This document shows, one piece after another, positions 1 through 9,078 of a stretch of DNA of 64,000 nt. Origin of the DNA: Sediminibacterium sp. FEMGT703S. GTDB lineage: Bacteria > Bacteroidota > Bacteroidia > Chitinophagales > Chitinophagaceae. The notes beneath the pieces were generated by a model. That model did no database searches and was not told the DNA's origin. It was given only the letters and a program-made list of their open reading frames with translations. How positions within the stretch are numbered: the stretch's first letter is position 1; each line of letters opens with the position of its first letter. The translations under genes were made by a program, and so were the position numbers. The stretch is from contig PGCO01000002.1 of NCBI GenBank assembly GCA_002786355.1, forward strand, positions 579,582 through 643,581, in the 5' to 3' direction.

Positions 1-264
1 TTCATTCTTACTCATTTCAATTTCTTGAACCATGATATTTAACTCCTGATTATTTTGGAGTGCAGTATCTATTAATGAAATGAGATTAGGGTCTGAAAAG
101 TATTTTCGCCATTCCAATTTGACCATATTCATCGTATCCTGAATATTATTAAAAGTGGAGGGAATCGTTTTATTTTCTTCCTTACTTATAAGTGCAGGAA
201 CTTTACATGCTTGCAGCCAAACTATAGTGCAAAGAATTAAAATATAGTTAGTTATTTGTTTCAT
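1..264 (-). CDS. Outer-membrane efflux lipoprotein, TolC/OprM type (partial, N-terminus only)
   Basis: The gene runs off the left edge, so only the first 88 codons are present. The translation starts MKQITNYILILC and has a lipobox ending in Cys20 (LQAC), so a lipid-anchored outer-membrane protein is expected. Residues after the linker read WRKYFSDPNLISLID followed by ALQNNQELN, which is the conserved entry to the first helical repeat of TolC/OprM/CusC-type outer-membrane factors. The start overlaps the last 17 bp of the RND pump gene, so it is translated from the same mRNA as the third member of a tripartite efflux system. The family call rests on this N-terminal motif and on context. Confidence 0.8.
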   Translation of the reverse strand, partial: MKQITNYILILCTIVWLQACKVPALISKEENKTIPSTFNNIQDTMNMVKLEWRKYFSDPNLISLIDTALQNNQELNIMVQEIEMSKNE

Positions 265-3200
265 TATCTTTCTTGTTTCTAAATTTTAAAAATATTTTTT
301 TGATTTTGTTGGTCATTGGCGTGTTGCTTTCAACAAAATCTTCACTTAGAGGGTTCTGATCTTCATCGCGGATTAAGTATCTCCCTTCTTGGAGTGATCC
401 AAAAATGTAGTAAAGCCCGGGTACAATGATTACACCAAACATGGTTCCAAATAACATCCCCCCTAAAGCAGACGACCCTATGGTATGATTTCCCACTGCA
501 CCAGGACCTGTTGCAATCACCAGCGGTATTAAACCAGCAATAAAAGCAAAAGATGTCATAAGAATAGGCCTAAATCGAGCTTTAGCTCCTTCAATAGCGG
601 CATCTAAAACAGTTGCGCCTTTATTGTGTTTTTGTACTGCAAACTCCACAATTAAAACCGCATTTTTACCTAACAGGCCTACCAACATGATTAAGCCTAC
701 TTGTGCATAAATATCATTTGAAAGCCCCATTAATTTTAAAAGAAAAAAAGACCCAAATATACCAGGAGGCAAAGAAAGCAATACCGCAAAAGGCAATAAG
801 AAACTTTCGTACTGTGATGCTAAAATTAAGTAAACAAATAGTATCACAATTAAAAATAAATACAATGCCTCATTACCTCTTTTAGCCTCATCATAAGATA
901 AACCTTCCCAAGCGATATCATAACCACGAGGCAATGTTTGCGCAGCTACTTCTTTAATGGCATTAATGGCATCTCCTGATGAATATCCTTTCGCCGGAGT
1001 ACCATTTATCAATGAAGAAATGTACAAATTATATCGTGCTATTTCATTGGGTCCTTGTGTTTTCTTTATGGTCATAAAAGCAGAATAGGGCACCATTTCG
1101 CCATGATCGTTTTTTACAAACATATTTAGGATATCAGATGGTTGCTTACGGAATTCAGGACCAGCCTGTGTATATACTTTATAGTAATTATTAAATCTAA
1201 TAAACCCTTGCTCATAAGTACTTCCAATCATTACATTTAAATTCTCCATTGCATTACCCAATGAAACTCCTTTCTGCATAGCCAAGGCATTGTCTACAGA
1301 AATTTCATACTGTGGATACTTTGCTGAATAGAAAGAGAACAATCCAGCTAATTCCTTTCTTTTTTTAAGGGAAGCTAAAAATTCGGCGTTTATTCTATCA
1401 AATTCTTGATAATCCACATCACTTCCCTTATCGAGTAATCGCAATGAAAATCCATCAGAAGTTCCATAACCTGGAACTGCAGGCGGTTCAAAATATTCAA
1501 TATTGGCAGGAAGATCTTTGGATTCTTTTTCTAACTCTTCAATTACTTCTTTAACAGATTGTTTTCTTTCGGACCAATCTTTTAAGTTAATTAAACAAGT
1601 ACCTGCATTAGAGCCTCGACCTTCAGTCAAAATTTCATACCCAGCTAATGATGTCACAGAAGACACTCCTTCAATTTTGCTTGCAATCATTTGCAATTTT
1701 CTAGAAATCTCATTGGTACGTTCAAGTGTAGTACCAGGGCTTGTTTGAATAATTGCATAAATCTGTCCTTGATCTTCACTAGGAATAAAACCAGCAGGAA
1801 GTATTTTGTTGACACTAAAAATTCCAAAAGAAAAAATCACTAGGATTCCATAAGTAATCAATCGTCTGTTAACAATTAATGATAAAAACTTTGTATATCT
1901 GCCAGTTAAGCGCTCAAATTTGTGGTTAAACCAATTGATAAATTGATTGATAGGTGTTTTTCTTTTAGGCTTACCATGTGTATTTTTTAGTAGCATAGCA
2001 CAGAGTACTGGAGTGAGCGTCAGTGCTACAAAGCCCGAAATCACAATAGCACTTGCCATAGTCAATGAAAATTGTCGATACAACACTCCTACTGGCCCAG
2101 TCATAAATGCCACTGGCACAAACACAGAAGTCATTACTAATGTAATTGCGATAATTGCTCCACTGATTTCTCGAATAACTTTTTTAACTGCTGCAAAAGG
2201 AGATATATTCTCTTCTTCCATCTTTACATGAACTGCTTCCACTACAACAATGGCATCATCCACAACTACTCCAATCGCAAGAACCAATGCGAACAAAGTA
2301 ATCAGGTTAATACTTAACCCAAAAAACTTCATCAATGCAAATGCACCAATTAATGACACTGGCACAGCTAAAATTGGAATAATAGTTGAGCGCCAATCTC
2401 CTAAAAAGATAAAAACTACAATTGCAACAAGTATAAATGCTTCTAACAAAGTGTGTAATACTTTATCAATAGATGCATCCACAAATTTTGATACATCATA
2501 ATTGATTTCGTAATCAATACCTGGGGGGAAATCTTTTTTAAGTTCAGCTAATTTTGCTTTAACCTCACTAATCACAGTGTTTGCATTACTACCTGGATTT
2601 TGTTTAAGCACTAACGAAGCAGATGGATGTCCATCCTTATTTGAATAAATATCCACAAATTCACTCCCAACTTCTACTTCAGCAATATCTTTTAACTTAA
2701 GAATCTCCCCTTTTGCATTTGCCTTTATAATAATATTTTGATATTGTTCAGGCGTGTTATACCAACCTTTGTAGGTAAAAACATATTCTTGTGATTGCGC
2801 TTTTTTACCTGAGCTTAATCCCACTCTACCTGGCCTAGCTAAAACACTTTGCTCATCAATTGAATTTAAAACCTCTTCTGCAGAAATATTATATGCCCTC
2901 ATTCGCTCAGGGTCTAACCATACGCGAATAGCAAATGCACGGCTTCCTATTGCTTGGGCAAAACCCATTCCATTGATTCGTTGAAGTTCTGGCAAGATGT
3001 AAGTATTGGCGTAGTTAAATAAATACTTTTCATCAACATCATTGTCTTTACTAAAAAGATTTAAATACATCAACATGCTCGGCTGTAGTGGCGAAATAAT
3101 TACACCTTCTCTTTGTACGAGTGGCGGTAAATTTGTCATAACCTGATCTACCCTTGACTTCACTCTAACAGCAGCTAGTGTTGGATCTGTGCCTGGTTCA

Positions 3201-3481
3201 AAAATTACTTCAATGGTTGCTTCACTTGCACTTGTGGCATCAGAGATCATATATTGCATTCCTTGCACACCATTAATTGCACGCTCTATAATGGTTAATG
3301 TAGATTTAACCAATACATCAGCATTTGAGCCAGGGAACTCAATAAATATATTCACTCGAGGGGGTGCAATTTCAGGAAACTGGGCAACTGGTGAAGTTTT
3401 AATGGCTAATAATCCCAAAAAAACAATCACAACTGATAAGGCAATGGCAAGCACTGGCCTTTTAATAAACTTATTAAACAT
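248..3481 (-). CDS. RND multidrug efflux pump, inner-membrane subunit (HAE1/AcrB type)
   Basis: This 1077-residue protein is a proton-driven inner-membrane transporter that should form a trimer exporting drugs, detergents or other hydrophobic compounds through the periplasmic adaptor and outer-membrane channel encoded beside it. The N-terminus (FIKRPVLAIALSVVIVFLG) is the first membrane helix. The segment GDWRSTIIPILAVPVSLIG near residue 361 and the proton-relay pair Asp408-Asp409 in GVVVDDAIVVVE are diagnostic of the HAE1 branch, as is GKNAVLIVEF in the C-terminal half, which carries the conserved Lys. Full family length with no break. It sits between the adaptor gene (26 bp upstream) and the outer-membrane factor (17-bp overlap). 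Substrate cannot be predicted. Heavy-metal (CusA) pumps have a different TM4 motif. Confidence 0.96.
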   Translation of the reverse strand: MFNKFIKRPVLAIALSVVIVFLGLLAIKTSPVAQFPEIAPPRVNIFIEFPGSNADVLVKSTLTIIERAINGVQGMQYMISDATSASEATIEVIFEPGTDPTLAAVRVKSRVDQVMTNLPPLVQREGVIISPLQPSMLMYLNLFSKDNDVDEKYLFNYANTYILPELQRINGMGFAQAIGSRAFAIRVWLDPERMRAYNISAEEVLNSIDEQSVLARPGRVGLSSGKKAQSQEYVFTYKGWYNTPEQYQNIIIKANAKGEILKLKDIAEVEVGSEFVDIYSNKDGHPSASLVLKQNPGSNANTVISEVKAKLAELKKDFPPGIDYEINYDVSKFVDASIDKVLHTLLEAFILVAIVVFIFLGDWRSTIIPILAVPVSLIGAFALMKFFGLSINLITLFALVLAIGVVVDDAIVVVEAVHVKMEEENISPFAAVKKVIREISGAIIAITLVMTSVFVPVAFMTGPVGVLYRQFSLTMASAIVISGFVALTLTPVLCAMLLKNTHGKPKRKTPINQFINWFNHKFERLTGRYTKFLSLIVNRRLITYGILVIFSFGIFSVNKILPAGFIPSEDQGQIYAIIQTSPGTTLERTNEISRKLQMIASKIEGVSSVTSLAGYEILTEGRGSNAGTCLINLKDWSERKQSVKEVIEELEKESKDLPANIEYFEPPAVPGYGTSDGFSLRLLDKGSDVDYQEFDRINAEFLASLKKRKELAGLFSFYSAKYPQYEISVDNALAMQKGVSLGNAMENLNVMIGSTYEQGFIRFNNYYKVYTQAGPEFRKQPSDILNMFVKNDHGEMVPYSAFMTIKKTQGPNEIARYNLYISSLINGTPAKGYSSGDAINAIKEVAAQTLPRGYDIAWEGLSYDEAKRGNEALYLFLIVILFVYLILASQYESFLLPFAVLLSLPPGIFGSFFLLKLMGLSNDIYAQVGLIMLVGLLGKNAVLIVEFAVQKHNKGATVLDAAIEGAKARFRPILMTSFAFIAGLIPLVIATGPGAVGNHTIGSSALGGMLFGTMFGVIIVPGLYYIFGSLQEGRYLIRDEDQNPLSEDFVESNTPMTNKIKKIFLKFRNKKDNETNN

Positions 3482-3507
3482 TGTTTTACTTTTTTTGATT
3501 TGCAGGA

Positions 3508-4593
3508 CTATTCTGCGTGTAAATTGTTTAGCTCTGCTAGTTCTTTTGCAAAAGGCATAAATGAGTATTTTATTCGCTCATTATTTTTAACCTTCCCTAA
3601 CCCCTCTGCAAGAATTTTATCTTTAGCGTTCAGCCCTGAAGCCACCACATATAAATGTGGCATTTCCTGTGAAACCGTTATCTGCTTTGCCTTTAAAGTA
3701 TTGCTCGCATCAACTATATAAACAAACTTTTTATCGAGCACATCAAAAGTGGCCCTTTGAGGAATTATAACAGCATTCTTGAGAATAATAGGCATTAGTA
3801 TTTTACCTGTTTCACCATGTCGCAGTATCCTTTTAGGATTGGGGAAAGTAGCTCTAAATGCGATATTACCCGTTTCATTATTGAAATCTGCTTCTATGGT
3901 TTCAACTTCTCCTTTTTGATCAAACACTTTATGATTAGCCATTTCTAACATTACAATGGCATTATTTGCACTTTTCTCTAATGAAATATAATCTAGGTAT
4001 TCTGCCTCTGGCACATTAAAATACCCCCACATTTTACTGTTATCTGCTAGAGTGGTTAGTAATTCCCCTTCATTTAAAAGGCTCCCAAGACGCACATTAA
4101 ATCGATCGATAATGCCATTGAAAGGTGCTCTAATTTCCGTAAACGAAAGATGGGCTTTTGCAAGTAGCAACTCCGCTTTTGCTTTGTCTAACTTAGCTTT
4201 TGCAAGTGCAAGTTCATTTTTTGAAACGATATTGCTATCTGCTAATTGCTTCGTATTTTGATATTCAATCTTAGCAAAATTAACTTCTGCTTCAGATTTT
4301 TGCGTTTCAGCTTGATAAATCAATGGCATAATCTGAAACATAATTTGCCCTTTCTTTACATATTGGCCTTCATTAACATAAATATTTTGCAAATAACCTT
4401 TTTCAAGTGCCCTAATTTCAATGTGTTGTACAGATTGTAACTGACACACATATTCCTTATTAAAAGTGGTGTCAATTTCAATTGGACTCGTTACAATAAA
4501 TTGAATTTCTTCTTTTTTTTCTTCTTTGTGTTCTTTGCAACTAGTAGTAAATAAAATGGTTGCAGATATTATGGAAATTAAACCCTGTTTCAT
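3508..4593 (-). CDS. RND efflux periplasmic adaptor (membrane fusion protein)
   Basis: A 361-residue AcrA/MexA-type adaptor that bridges the inner-membrane pump and the outer-membrane channel. A short signal peptide ends in a lipobox with Cys19 (TTSC), so it is probably lipid-anchored. After a Lys/Glu linker comes the barrel-sandwich half motif (LEKGYLQNIYVNEGQYVKKG), a coiled-coil hairpin of about residues 95-145 rich in Ala, Lys and Glu, then the second lipoyl half (ITEIRAPFNGIIDRFNV-like region near residue 150-168) and beta-barrel domains (VIIPQRATFDVLDKKFVYIV). It is the first gene of the efflux operon, ahead of the pump. No TetR- or MarR-type regulator gene is visible next to it, so control of the operon is unknown. 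Confidence 0.94.
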   Translation of the reverse strand: MKQGLISIISATILFTTSCKEHKEEKKEEIQFIVTSPIEIDTTFNKEYVCQLQSVQHIEIRALEKGYLQNIYVNEGQYVKKGQIMFQIMPLIYQAETQKSEAEVNFAKIEYQNTKQLADSNIVSKNELALAKAKLDKAKAELLLAKAHLSFTEIRAPFNGIIDRFNVRLGSLLNEGELLTTLADNSKMWGYFNVPEAEYLDYISLEKSANNAIVMLEMANHKVFDQKGEVETIEADFNNETGNIAFRATFPNPKRILRHGETGKILMPIILKNAVIIPQRATFDVLDKKFVYIVDASNTLKAKQITVSQEMPHLYVVASGLNAKDKILAEGLGKVKNNERIKYSFMPFAKELAELNNLHAE

Positions 4594-4698
4594 ATTTTTC
4601 GATTGACTAAGAAATGTAAAATGACTATGTCAAGTGAGGCATCACACACTAAAGAAGTGGATGCATCAGTTGCATTAAATACTGATCAAATCAAAAAA

Positions 4699-5136
4699 TT
4701 AAGCGAGGTTACTTTTCCAAGAATGATGGAGCACAAATAGTGGGATTGGAATAATTTGCTGTACTGCTTGCTCGTTTTGAAAAGACTGAACTGAGTAAGT
4801 TTCAACGGATTCATTAAATCCAAATATCAGTTCAGAAAAAATGGTGAGCGCCATTTTTTTACCTTCATCAGATTCATCATCAAAGGCTGCATTCAATACT
4901 TCAGATTCCTCTGGCAATTGGAGTGGGTCTGAATTATTAAATGGTAAATTAGATTGATGATGGTTAGATGCAACTGCAGTGTTAGTTGCTTTAATAAAAG
5001 GTGAATGTGGAATTTTACTTTCAATTGTACCTGCAAAAAAAATAAGTACCCATACCATCCATGCCATGAAACCAAACATAGATTTGACCATGTTGTAAGA
5101 GCTATTATACTTAGATTTTTGAATCAATGATACCAT
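4699..5136 (-). CDS. Small membrane-anchored protein of unknown function upstream of the efflux operon
   Basis: This 145-residue product matches no family I recognise. One hydrophobic helix at about residues 20-40 (FMAWMVWVLIFFAG) would anchor it, followed by a polar, acidic region (LPEESEVLNAAFDDESDEGKK is roughly residues 75-95) and a hydrophobic C-terminal patch (IIPIPLFVLHH). It lies 105 bp ahead of the adaptor gene on the same strand and could be its leader gene or a separate unit. The first ATG at 5136 is kept because a promoter-like box lies just upstream; an internal ATG at 5091 (MVKSMFGFM) is the alternative and would put the helix right at the N-terminus. Whether it is translated is uncertain. 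Confidence 0.5.
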   Translation of the reverse strand: MVSLIQKSKYNSSYNMVKSMFGFMAWMVWVLIFFAGTIESKIPHSPFIKATNTAVASNHHQSNLPFNNSDPLQLPEESEVLNAAFDDESDEGKKMALTIFSELIFGFNESVETYSVQSFQNEQAVQQIIPIPLFVLHHSWKSNLA

Positions 5137-5145
5137 TTGATAAGG

Positions 5146-5173
5146 TAAAAGTAGTTATAATTTGACTGGCAAA
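5146..5173 (-). promoter_or_regulatory. Possible promoter for the small membrane protein
   Basis: On the minus strand TTTG is followed after 16 nt by TACTTTTA, one base off the Bacteroidota -7 consensus TAnnTTTG, about 10 nt before ATG 5136. The spacing is slightly shorter than usual, so this is tentative. Confidence 0.3.
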
Positions 5174-5257
5174 AAGTGAAAAAATCATTAAATAGTTCAA
5201 ATAATAAAAAAGTTATATTTACTTTTTTATGAGATACCAATACAAAATTCAAAAGCA

Positions 5258-6442
5258 ATGAAATACATCATCACTGGTTTATTCATTTTTGTTTGTTCAT
5301 TTGTAACCGCACAAACCAAATACGAAAAAGACTTTCTAGCGTTTTGGAATGACGTGAATGATAACTATGCATATCTAGACCAACAAAAAATAAATTGGCT
5401 CAAAGTAAAAGAGATCTATTCACCACTTGTGAAACAGGTATCCAGTCAACAAGCATTTATCAAATTCATGGAAGGGGTCATTAACGAATGCTATAATGGC
5501 CATATTTCACTCTATACAAATCTTTCCACCTCAAACAGAATTATTCCAAGCGGTCAAGACATTTATGTTGAAAAGATTAATCATCAATTCGTAATTACCG
5601 ATTTAAGAAAAGGGTATAAAGCTGAAAAGTCAGGACTTAAAATTGGAGATGAAATATTACTTTTTCAAGGCAATGCCATTGAAAGTCAATTACAACAGTT
5701 CTTGCCCAAATATACCAATACCCATACCAATGATATGTATCAATATGCTATTAATATGCTCTTTGCAGGCACGCATAACACCAATCGGATATTAACCATA
5801 AACAGAAATGGAACAACAATTACTTTAAACGCAGACAGCATTAAATTAAGCTCAAAATCATCCCTTTTAGAAACAAAACAACTGAATCAAACAACTGCTT
5901 ACATTAAAATCAAAGATGCATTAGGCAACTTCAACTTGATTAATTTATTCGATCAAGCATTAGACAGTTTTCTATTATTCAAGAATATCATTATTGATTT
6001 AACTGAAACACCTGGTGGAGGTAATACAACCGTTGCAAGAAGTATCATGGGTAGGTTCATTCATAAAGCACTCCCCTATCAACAACATGAATTTGATGAA
6101 ACTATATTTCAAACAAAAAGACAATGGGTTGAATATGTGACGCCTCGTAAAACCCAATATAAAGGCAATGTATATATCATGGTTGGTCATTGGACAGGCA
6201 GCATGGGTGAAGGCATGGCTATAGGATTTGATGGACTAAAAAGGGCTAAAATTGTAGGCACATCTATGGCCAAACTGTTAGGCGCAGTACAAGGATTCAC
6301 AATGACCGAAACCAATATTGGGTTTCAAATTCCCACAGAAAGACTGTATCATATCAATGGCATACCCAGAGAAAAATTTATCCCTACTATACCCACGAAA
6401 AACATAGAACAGACCTGGAATAAAATCTTACAAATAAAGTGA
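5258..6442 (+). CDS. Secreted S41-family (C-terminal processing) peptidase-like protein
   Basis: A 394-residue exported protein with a clear signal peptide (ITGLFIFVCSFVTAQ, cleavage near residue 18). An N-terminal helical region is followed by a PDZ-like segment (about residues 105-150, with AEKSGLKIGDEILLFQG) and a tail-specific protease domain. The substrate-strand motif IIDLTETPGGGNT, the serine region GHWTGSMGEGMA (Ser as expected nucleophile) and VGTSMAKLLGAVQG (candidate Lys base) follow the S41 order. Spacing and motif wording differ from CtpA, so activity is likely but not certain. It stands alone between divergent and convergent neighbours. It probably acts in the periplasm or outside the cell. 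Confidence 0.82.
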   Translation: MKYIITGLFIFVCSFVTAQTKYEKDFLAFWNDVNDNYAYLDQQKINWLKVKEIYSPLVKQVSSQQAFIKFMEGVINECYNGHISLYTNLSTSNRIIPSGQDIYVEKINHQFVITDLRKGYKAEKSGLKIGDEILLFQGNAIESQLQQFLPKYTNTHTNDMYQYAINMLFAGTHNTNRILTINRNGTTITLNADSIKLSSKSSLLETKQLNQTTAYIKIKDALGNFNLINLFDQALDSFLLFKNIIIDLTETPGGGNTTVARSIMGRFIHKALPYQQHEFDETIFQTKRQWVEYVTPRKTQYKGNVYIMVGHWTGSMGEGMAIGFDGLKRAKIVGTSMAKLLGAVQGFTMTETNIGFQIPTERLYHINGIPREKFIPTIPTKNIEQTWNKILQIK

Positions 6443-6473
6443 ATTCAACAGGAAGGGATAAAACTAATTTCAT

Positions 6474-6502
6474 AAAAAAACCCGACCATTTTCATAGCCG
6501 GG
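6474..6502 (-). terminator. Rho-independent terminator of citrate synthase
   Basis: Minus-strand stem CCCGGC/GTCGGG (one G-U pair) with a 10-nt loop followed by seven T. It lies 24 bp beyond the citrate synthase stop and also faces the end of the S41 gene. Confidence 0.85.
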
Positions 6503-6525
6503 CTGTATATTGAATCAGGAGAATT

Positions 6526-7848
6526 TTACTCCCAAATTTGATCTTTACCTTCTAACCAAAGCTTCACAGACTCTGTTGTTACAGATTTAGGACGCTCTAA
6601 TGGAGAACCTAAAGCCCTATCCCAACATAAGCTAGCCATAACACCCAATGCGCGGCTGACTGCAAATAAAACAGTATAGAATTCATACTCTACAAAACCA
6701 TAATGTACCAATAATGCACCGCTGTGCGCGTCCACATTTGGCCATGGATTTTTGATTTTACCCAATGATTGTAAAATTGGCGGAACCGTTTCATAAATAT
6801 TCCAAACAGTGTTAACCAATTTATCATCTGGCATATGCTTCTTACCAAATTCCATTTGCGCTGAAAAGCGTGGATCAGTTTTGCGCAATACTGCATGGCC
6901 GTATCCAGGTACAACTTTGCCAGCATTCAATGTGTCTTGCACATATTGGGCAATTTGTTCCTTACTAGGACTATCGGTACCTAATTGCTCCTGCATTTCA
7001 AAAATCCACTTAATTACTTCTTGGTTAGCCAATCCATGCAAAGGACCCGCTAATCCATTCATTCCTGCAGCATAGCTTAGGAATGGATCGCTTAAAGCCG
7101 AACCTACTAAATGCGTGGTATGAGCAGATACGTTTCCTCCCTCATGGTCTGCATGAATAGTCATATACAAACGCATCAACTCTTTAAAGCTTTCATCGTC
7201 GTATCCCATCATATGGGCAAAGTTTCCAGCCCAATCTAATAAACCATTGGGTTGTATATGTTCGTTGTTGCGATATTTTCTTCTATAAATGTAAGCTGCA
7301 ATCCTCGGCAAACGAGCAATCAAATCCATCGCATCATCGTAAGTAGCATCCCAATAATCCTTCTTATTCATGCCGTTAGCATATTGCTTAGCAAAATTAC
7401 TCTCGGTTTGTAATGCCATTACACCTACTACAAACATTGTCATAGGGTGCGTACTCAATGGTAATGCATCAATGGTAGCAAACACATGGTTAGGAACATG
7501 GCTTCTACGTTGCCAAACACTGGTAATATGATTAGCTTGTTCTTCTGTTGGTAATTCATTCATCAACATTAAGTAGAACAAACCTTCTGGCAATGGTTCT
7601 CCACCATTAGGTGCTTTAGGCAATTTATCCTGCAATTCAGGGATTGAATACCCTCTAAATCGGATGCCTTCTTGAGCATCGAGTAAGCTGGTTTCAGTTA
7701 CTAACCCAGTTATTCCTCGCATTCCCTGATAGATTTGCGCAAGGGTTACTTCTCCAACTTTTTTGTTCCCGTGATCTTTTATGATTGATTTAATTTCTGC
7801 ACTAGCTGTATCAGCTTTTGCTTTGAACCTGTCTTTGATAATTCCCAT
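6526..7848 (-). CDS. gltA: Citrate synthase, mitochondrial-like type
   Basis: This 440-residue enzyme condenses acetyl-CoA and oxaloacetate to citrate, the first step of the TCA cycle. The catalytic triad is present: His271 in AGPLHGLANQ, His318 in PGYGHAVLR and Asp373 in NVDAHSG. The stretch HLVGSALSDPFLSYAAGMNG and the overall length and N-terminus resemble the eukaryotic mitochondrial enzyme rather than the hexameric, NADH-inhibited type II enzyme of Escherichia coli, so a dimer is expected. It is a single-gene unit with its own promoter (7879-7909) and terminator. The gene symbol is used for function only. Confidence 0.96.
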   Translation of the reverse strand: MGIIKDRFKAKADTASAEIKSIIKDHGNKKVGEVTLAQIYQGMRGITGLVTETSLLDAQEGIRFRGYSIPELQDKLPKAPNGGEPLPEGLFYLMLMNELPTEEQANHITSVWQRRSHVPNHVFATIDALPLSTHPMTMFVVGVMALQTESNFAKQYANGMNKKDYWDATYDDAMDLIARLPRIAAYIYRRKYRNNEHIQPNGLLDWAGNFAHMMGYDDESFKELMRLYMTIHADHEGGNVSAHTTHLVGSALSDPFLSYAAGMNGLAGPLHGLANQEVIKWIFEMQEQLGTDSPSKEQIAQYVQDTLNAGKVVPGYGHAVLRKTDPRFSAQMEFGKKHMPDDKLVNTVWNIYETVPPILQSLGKIKNPWPNVDAHSGALLVHYGFVEYEFYTVLFAVSRALGVMASLCWDRALGSPLERPKSVTTESVKLWLEGKDQIWE

Positions 7849-7878
7849 GGCAATCTTTTGTTATATTATCTAATGCTT

Positions 7879-7909
7879 CAAAGTTAATTGAAGTTGTAAG
7901 TACAACAAA
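7879..7909 (-). promoter_or_regulatory. Promoter of citrate synthase (Bacteroidota TTTG-N19-TAnnTTTG)
   Basis: On the minus strand TTTG is followed after exactly 19 nt by TAACTTTG, matching both halves of the Bacteroidota housekeeping consensus. The -7 box ends 30 nt before the ATG, giving a leader of about 25-30 nt. This is the cleanest promoter in the window. Confidence 0.75.
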
Positions 7910-7945
7910 ATCAATGCCAGTCTTGTTGCAAATTTTCACAAATAA

Positions 7946-9037
7946 TTATTTGGGGGCAGTACGATACAAATACACTACAACTATTAGGAATATCATATTC
8001 GGAATCCATGCTGCCATTAACGGGGGCAAATTCCCCTTGGTAGAAAATATGGTAGAAAATCGATCAGTAATAATAAATAAAGCTGCAGTAACAAAACCAA
8101 CTGCTAAGTGCACACCACTACCACCCCTTACTTTACGTCCAGCAATAATGGCACCAATTAAAGTCAATAAAATAACCGTTACACAGGTAGCATCACGTCT
8201 ATAACGTTCTACTTTTAAGCTATTCAACCCTTCCGACCCCCTTAACTCTTCTAAGGCAATAAAACGGGTTAACTCGGGTGTAGTTAATTTGTCTTTCGTG
8301 TATTTATCTCTGTTTAAGTCGGATGGCTTAAAATTGAAGTTCATTAATCGGGTAGCTTCTTGCAAAACCACTTCTTGCATTGGCTTTAACTTACGATCTA
8401 ATAAAACATCTAATTTCCATTTTTTGCTTGCGGTATCCCAAATAATTGATTCAGCTCTTAAGTTCTCTGTAACTATATTATCCTTTACTGTATATAAAAA
8501 AACAGGACCGCCTCTTTTAATAAGCGTATCATAATAATGTATACCTGCATAAGTAAAGGAATCTATGCGCAGATAAATATGATTCGACTGACCTAATAGT
8601 GCATTATAGCTTGAGTTTGCATCAATATATTTTGCCTCAAAATTTCCACGCAAAACATTCGCTTTTGGTACGATATACTGATTAGCAAACCATAATAAAG
8701 TAGCCATTAGAATCCCTCCGATCCAATAGGGCCTCAACCATCTTGAATAACCAGTTCCACTTGCTAGAATAGCAATAATTTCGCTATTTCCCGCCATTTT
8801 TGATGTAAAGAAAATCACAGCAATAAAAACAAATAGTGGAAATAAGAGGGCAATAATATGTGGTATAAAACCAGCGTAATAGTCGGTTATAATCCTCCTA
8901 AAACCCAACTGCGATCGTACAAAATCGTCGGTCTTTTCACTTACATCCACAACAACTGCAATCACTGCAAAAAGAAAAATAGCAAAGAAGAAAGTAGTCA
9001 GGAATTTTTTGAGTATGTACCAATCAAGCTTCTTCAT
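7946..9037 (-). CDS. lptG: LptG/LptF-family lipopolysaccharide export permease
   Basis: A 363-residue inner-membrane protein of the YjgP/YjgQ family. Together with its partner permease and the LptB ATPase it extracts LPS from the inner membrane and feeds it to the periplasmic bridge. It shows the family layout: one N-terminal helix after MKKLDWYILKKFLTTFFFAI, two more helices by about residue 110 (IIALLFPLFVFIAVIFFTSKM, then the EIIAILASGTGYSRWLRP signature), a periplasmic beta region and three C-terminal helices. The start is placed at ATG 9037 rather than the longer ORF start 9082, because the family begins with this motif and a TATCTTTG box lies five bases before it. tgt lies upstream on the same strand, but a terminator and an inverted repeat separate them. 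Confidence 0.92.
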   Translation of the reverse strand: MKKLDWYILKKFLTTFFFAIFLFAVIAVVVDVSEKTDDFVRSQLGFRRIITDYYAGFIPHIIALLFPLFVFIAVIFFTSKMAGNSEIIAILASGTGYSRWLRPYWIGGILMATLLWFANQYIVPKANVLRGNFEAKYIDANSSYNALLGQSNHIYLRIDSFTYAGIHYYDTLIKRGGPVFLYTVKDNIVTENLRAESIIWDTASKKWKLDVLLDRKLKPMQEVVLQEATRLMNFNFKPSDLNRDKYTKDKLTTPELTRFIALEELRGSEGLNSLKVERYRRDATCVTVILLTLIGAIIAGRKVRGGSGVHLAVGFVTAALFIITDRFSTIFSTKGNLPPLMAAWIPNMIFLIVVVYLYRTAPK

Positions 9038-9042
9038 TGTCT

Positions 9043-9050
9043 CAAAGATA
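9043..9050 (-). promoter_or_regulatory. TAnnTTTG -7 box five bases before lptG
   Basis: TATCTTTG on the minus strand, 5 nt before ATG 9037. If it works as a -7 element the transcript would begin at or next to the start codon. No clear TTTG lies at the -33 distance; an inverted repeat occupies that place. Confidence 0.5.
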
Positions 9051-9056
9051 GAAAAA

Positions 9057-9078
9057 TACATCCATGAAAATGGATGTA
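9057..9078. repeat. Perfect 9-bp inverted repeat at the lptG promoter
   Basis: Arms TACATCCAT and ATGGATGTA with a 4-nt loop, placed where the -33 region of the lptG promoter would be. On the minus strand it is followed by TTTTTC, so it could be a weak terminator. Its position also suits an operator. Confidence 0.6.

Noticed and set aside
3189..3560. A long ORF on the plus strand opposite the RND pump gene.
   Set aside because: It is an antisense shadow of a strongly conserved coding frame, with no family match.
4621..4740. A 39-codon plus-strand ORF starting MTMSSEASHTKEVDAS.
   Set aside because: It overlaps the end of the 145-residue minus-strand gene and has no clear promoter or family. 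Chance is more likely.
7930..7947. A short palindrome of the type CAAATAATTATTTG at the lptG stop codon, considered as a terminator.
   Set aside because: The stem is AT-only with no loop and no T-run in the right direction.
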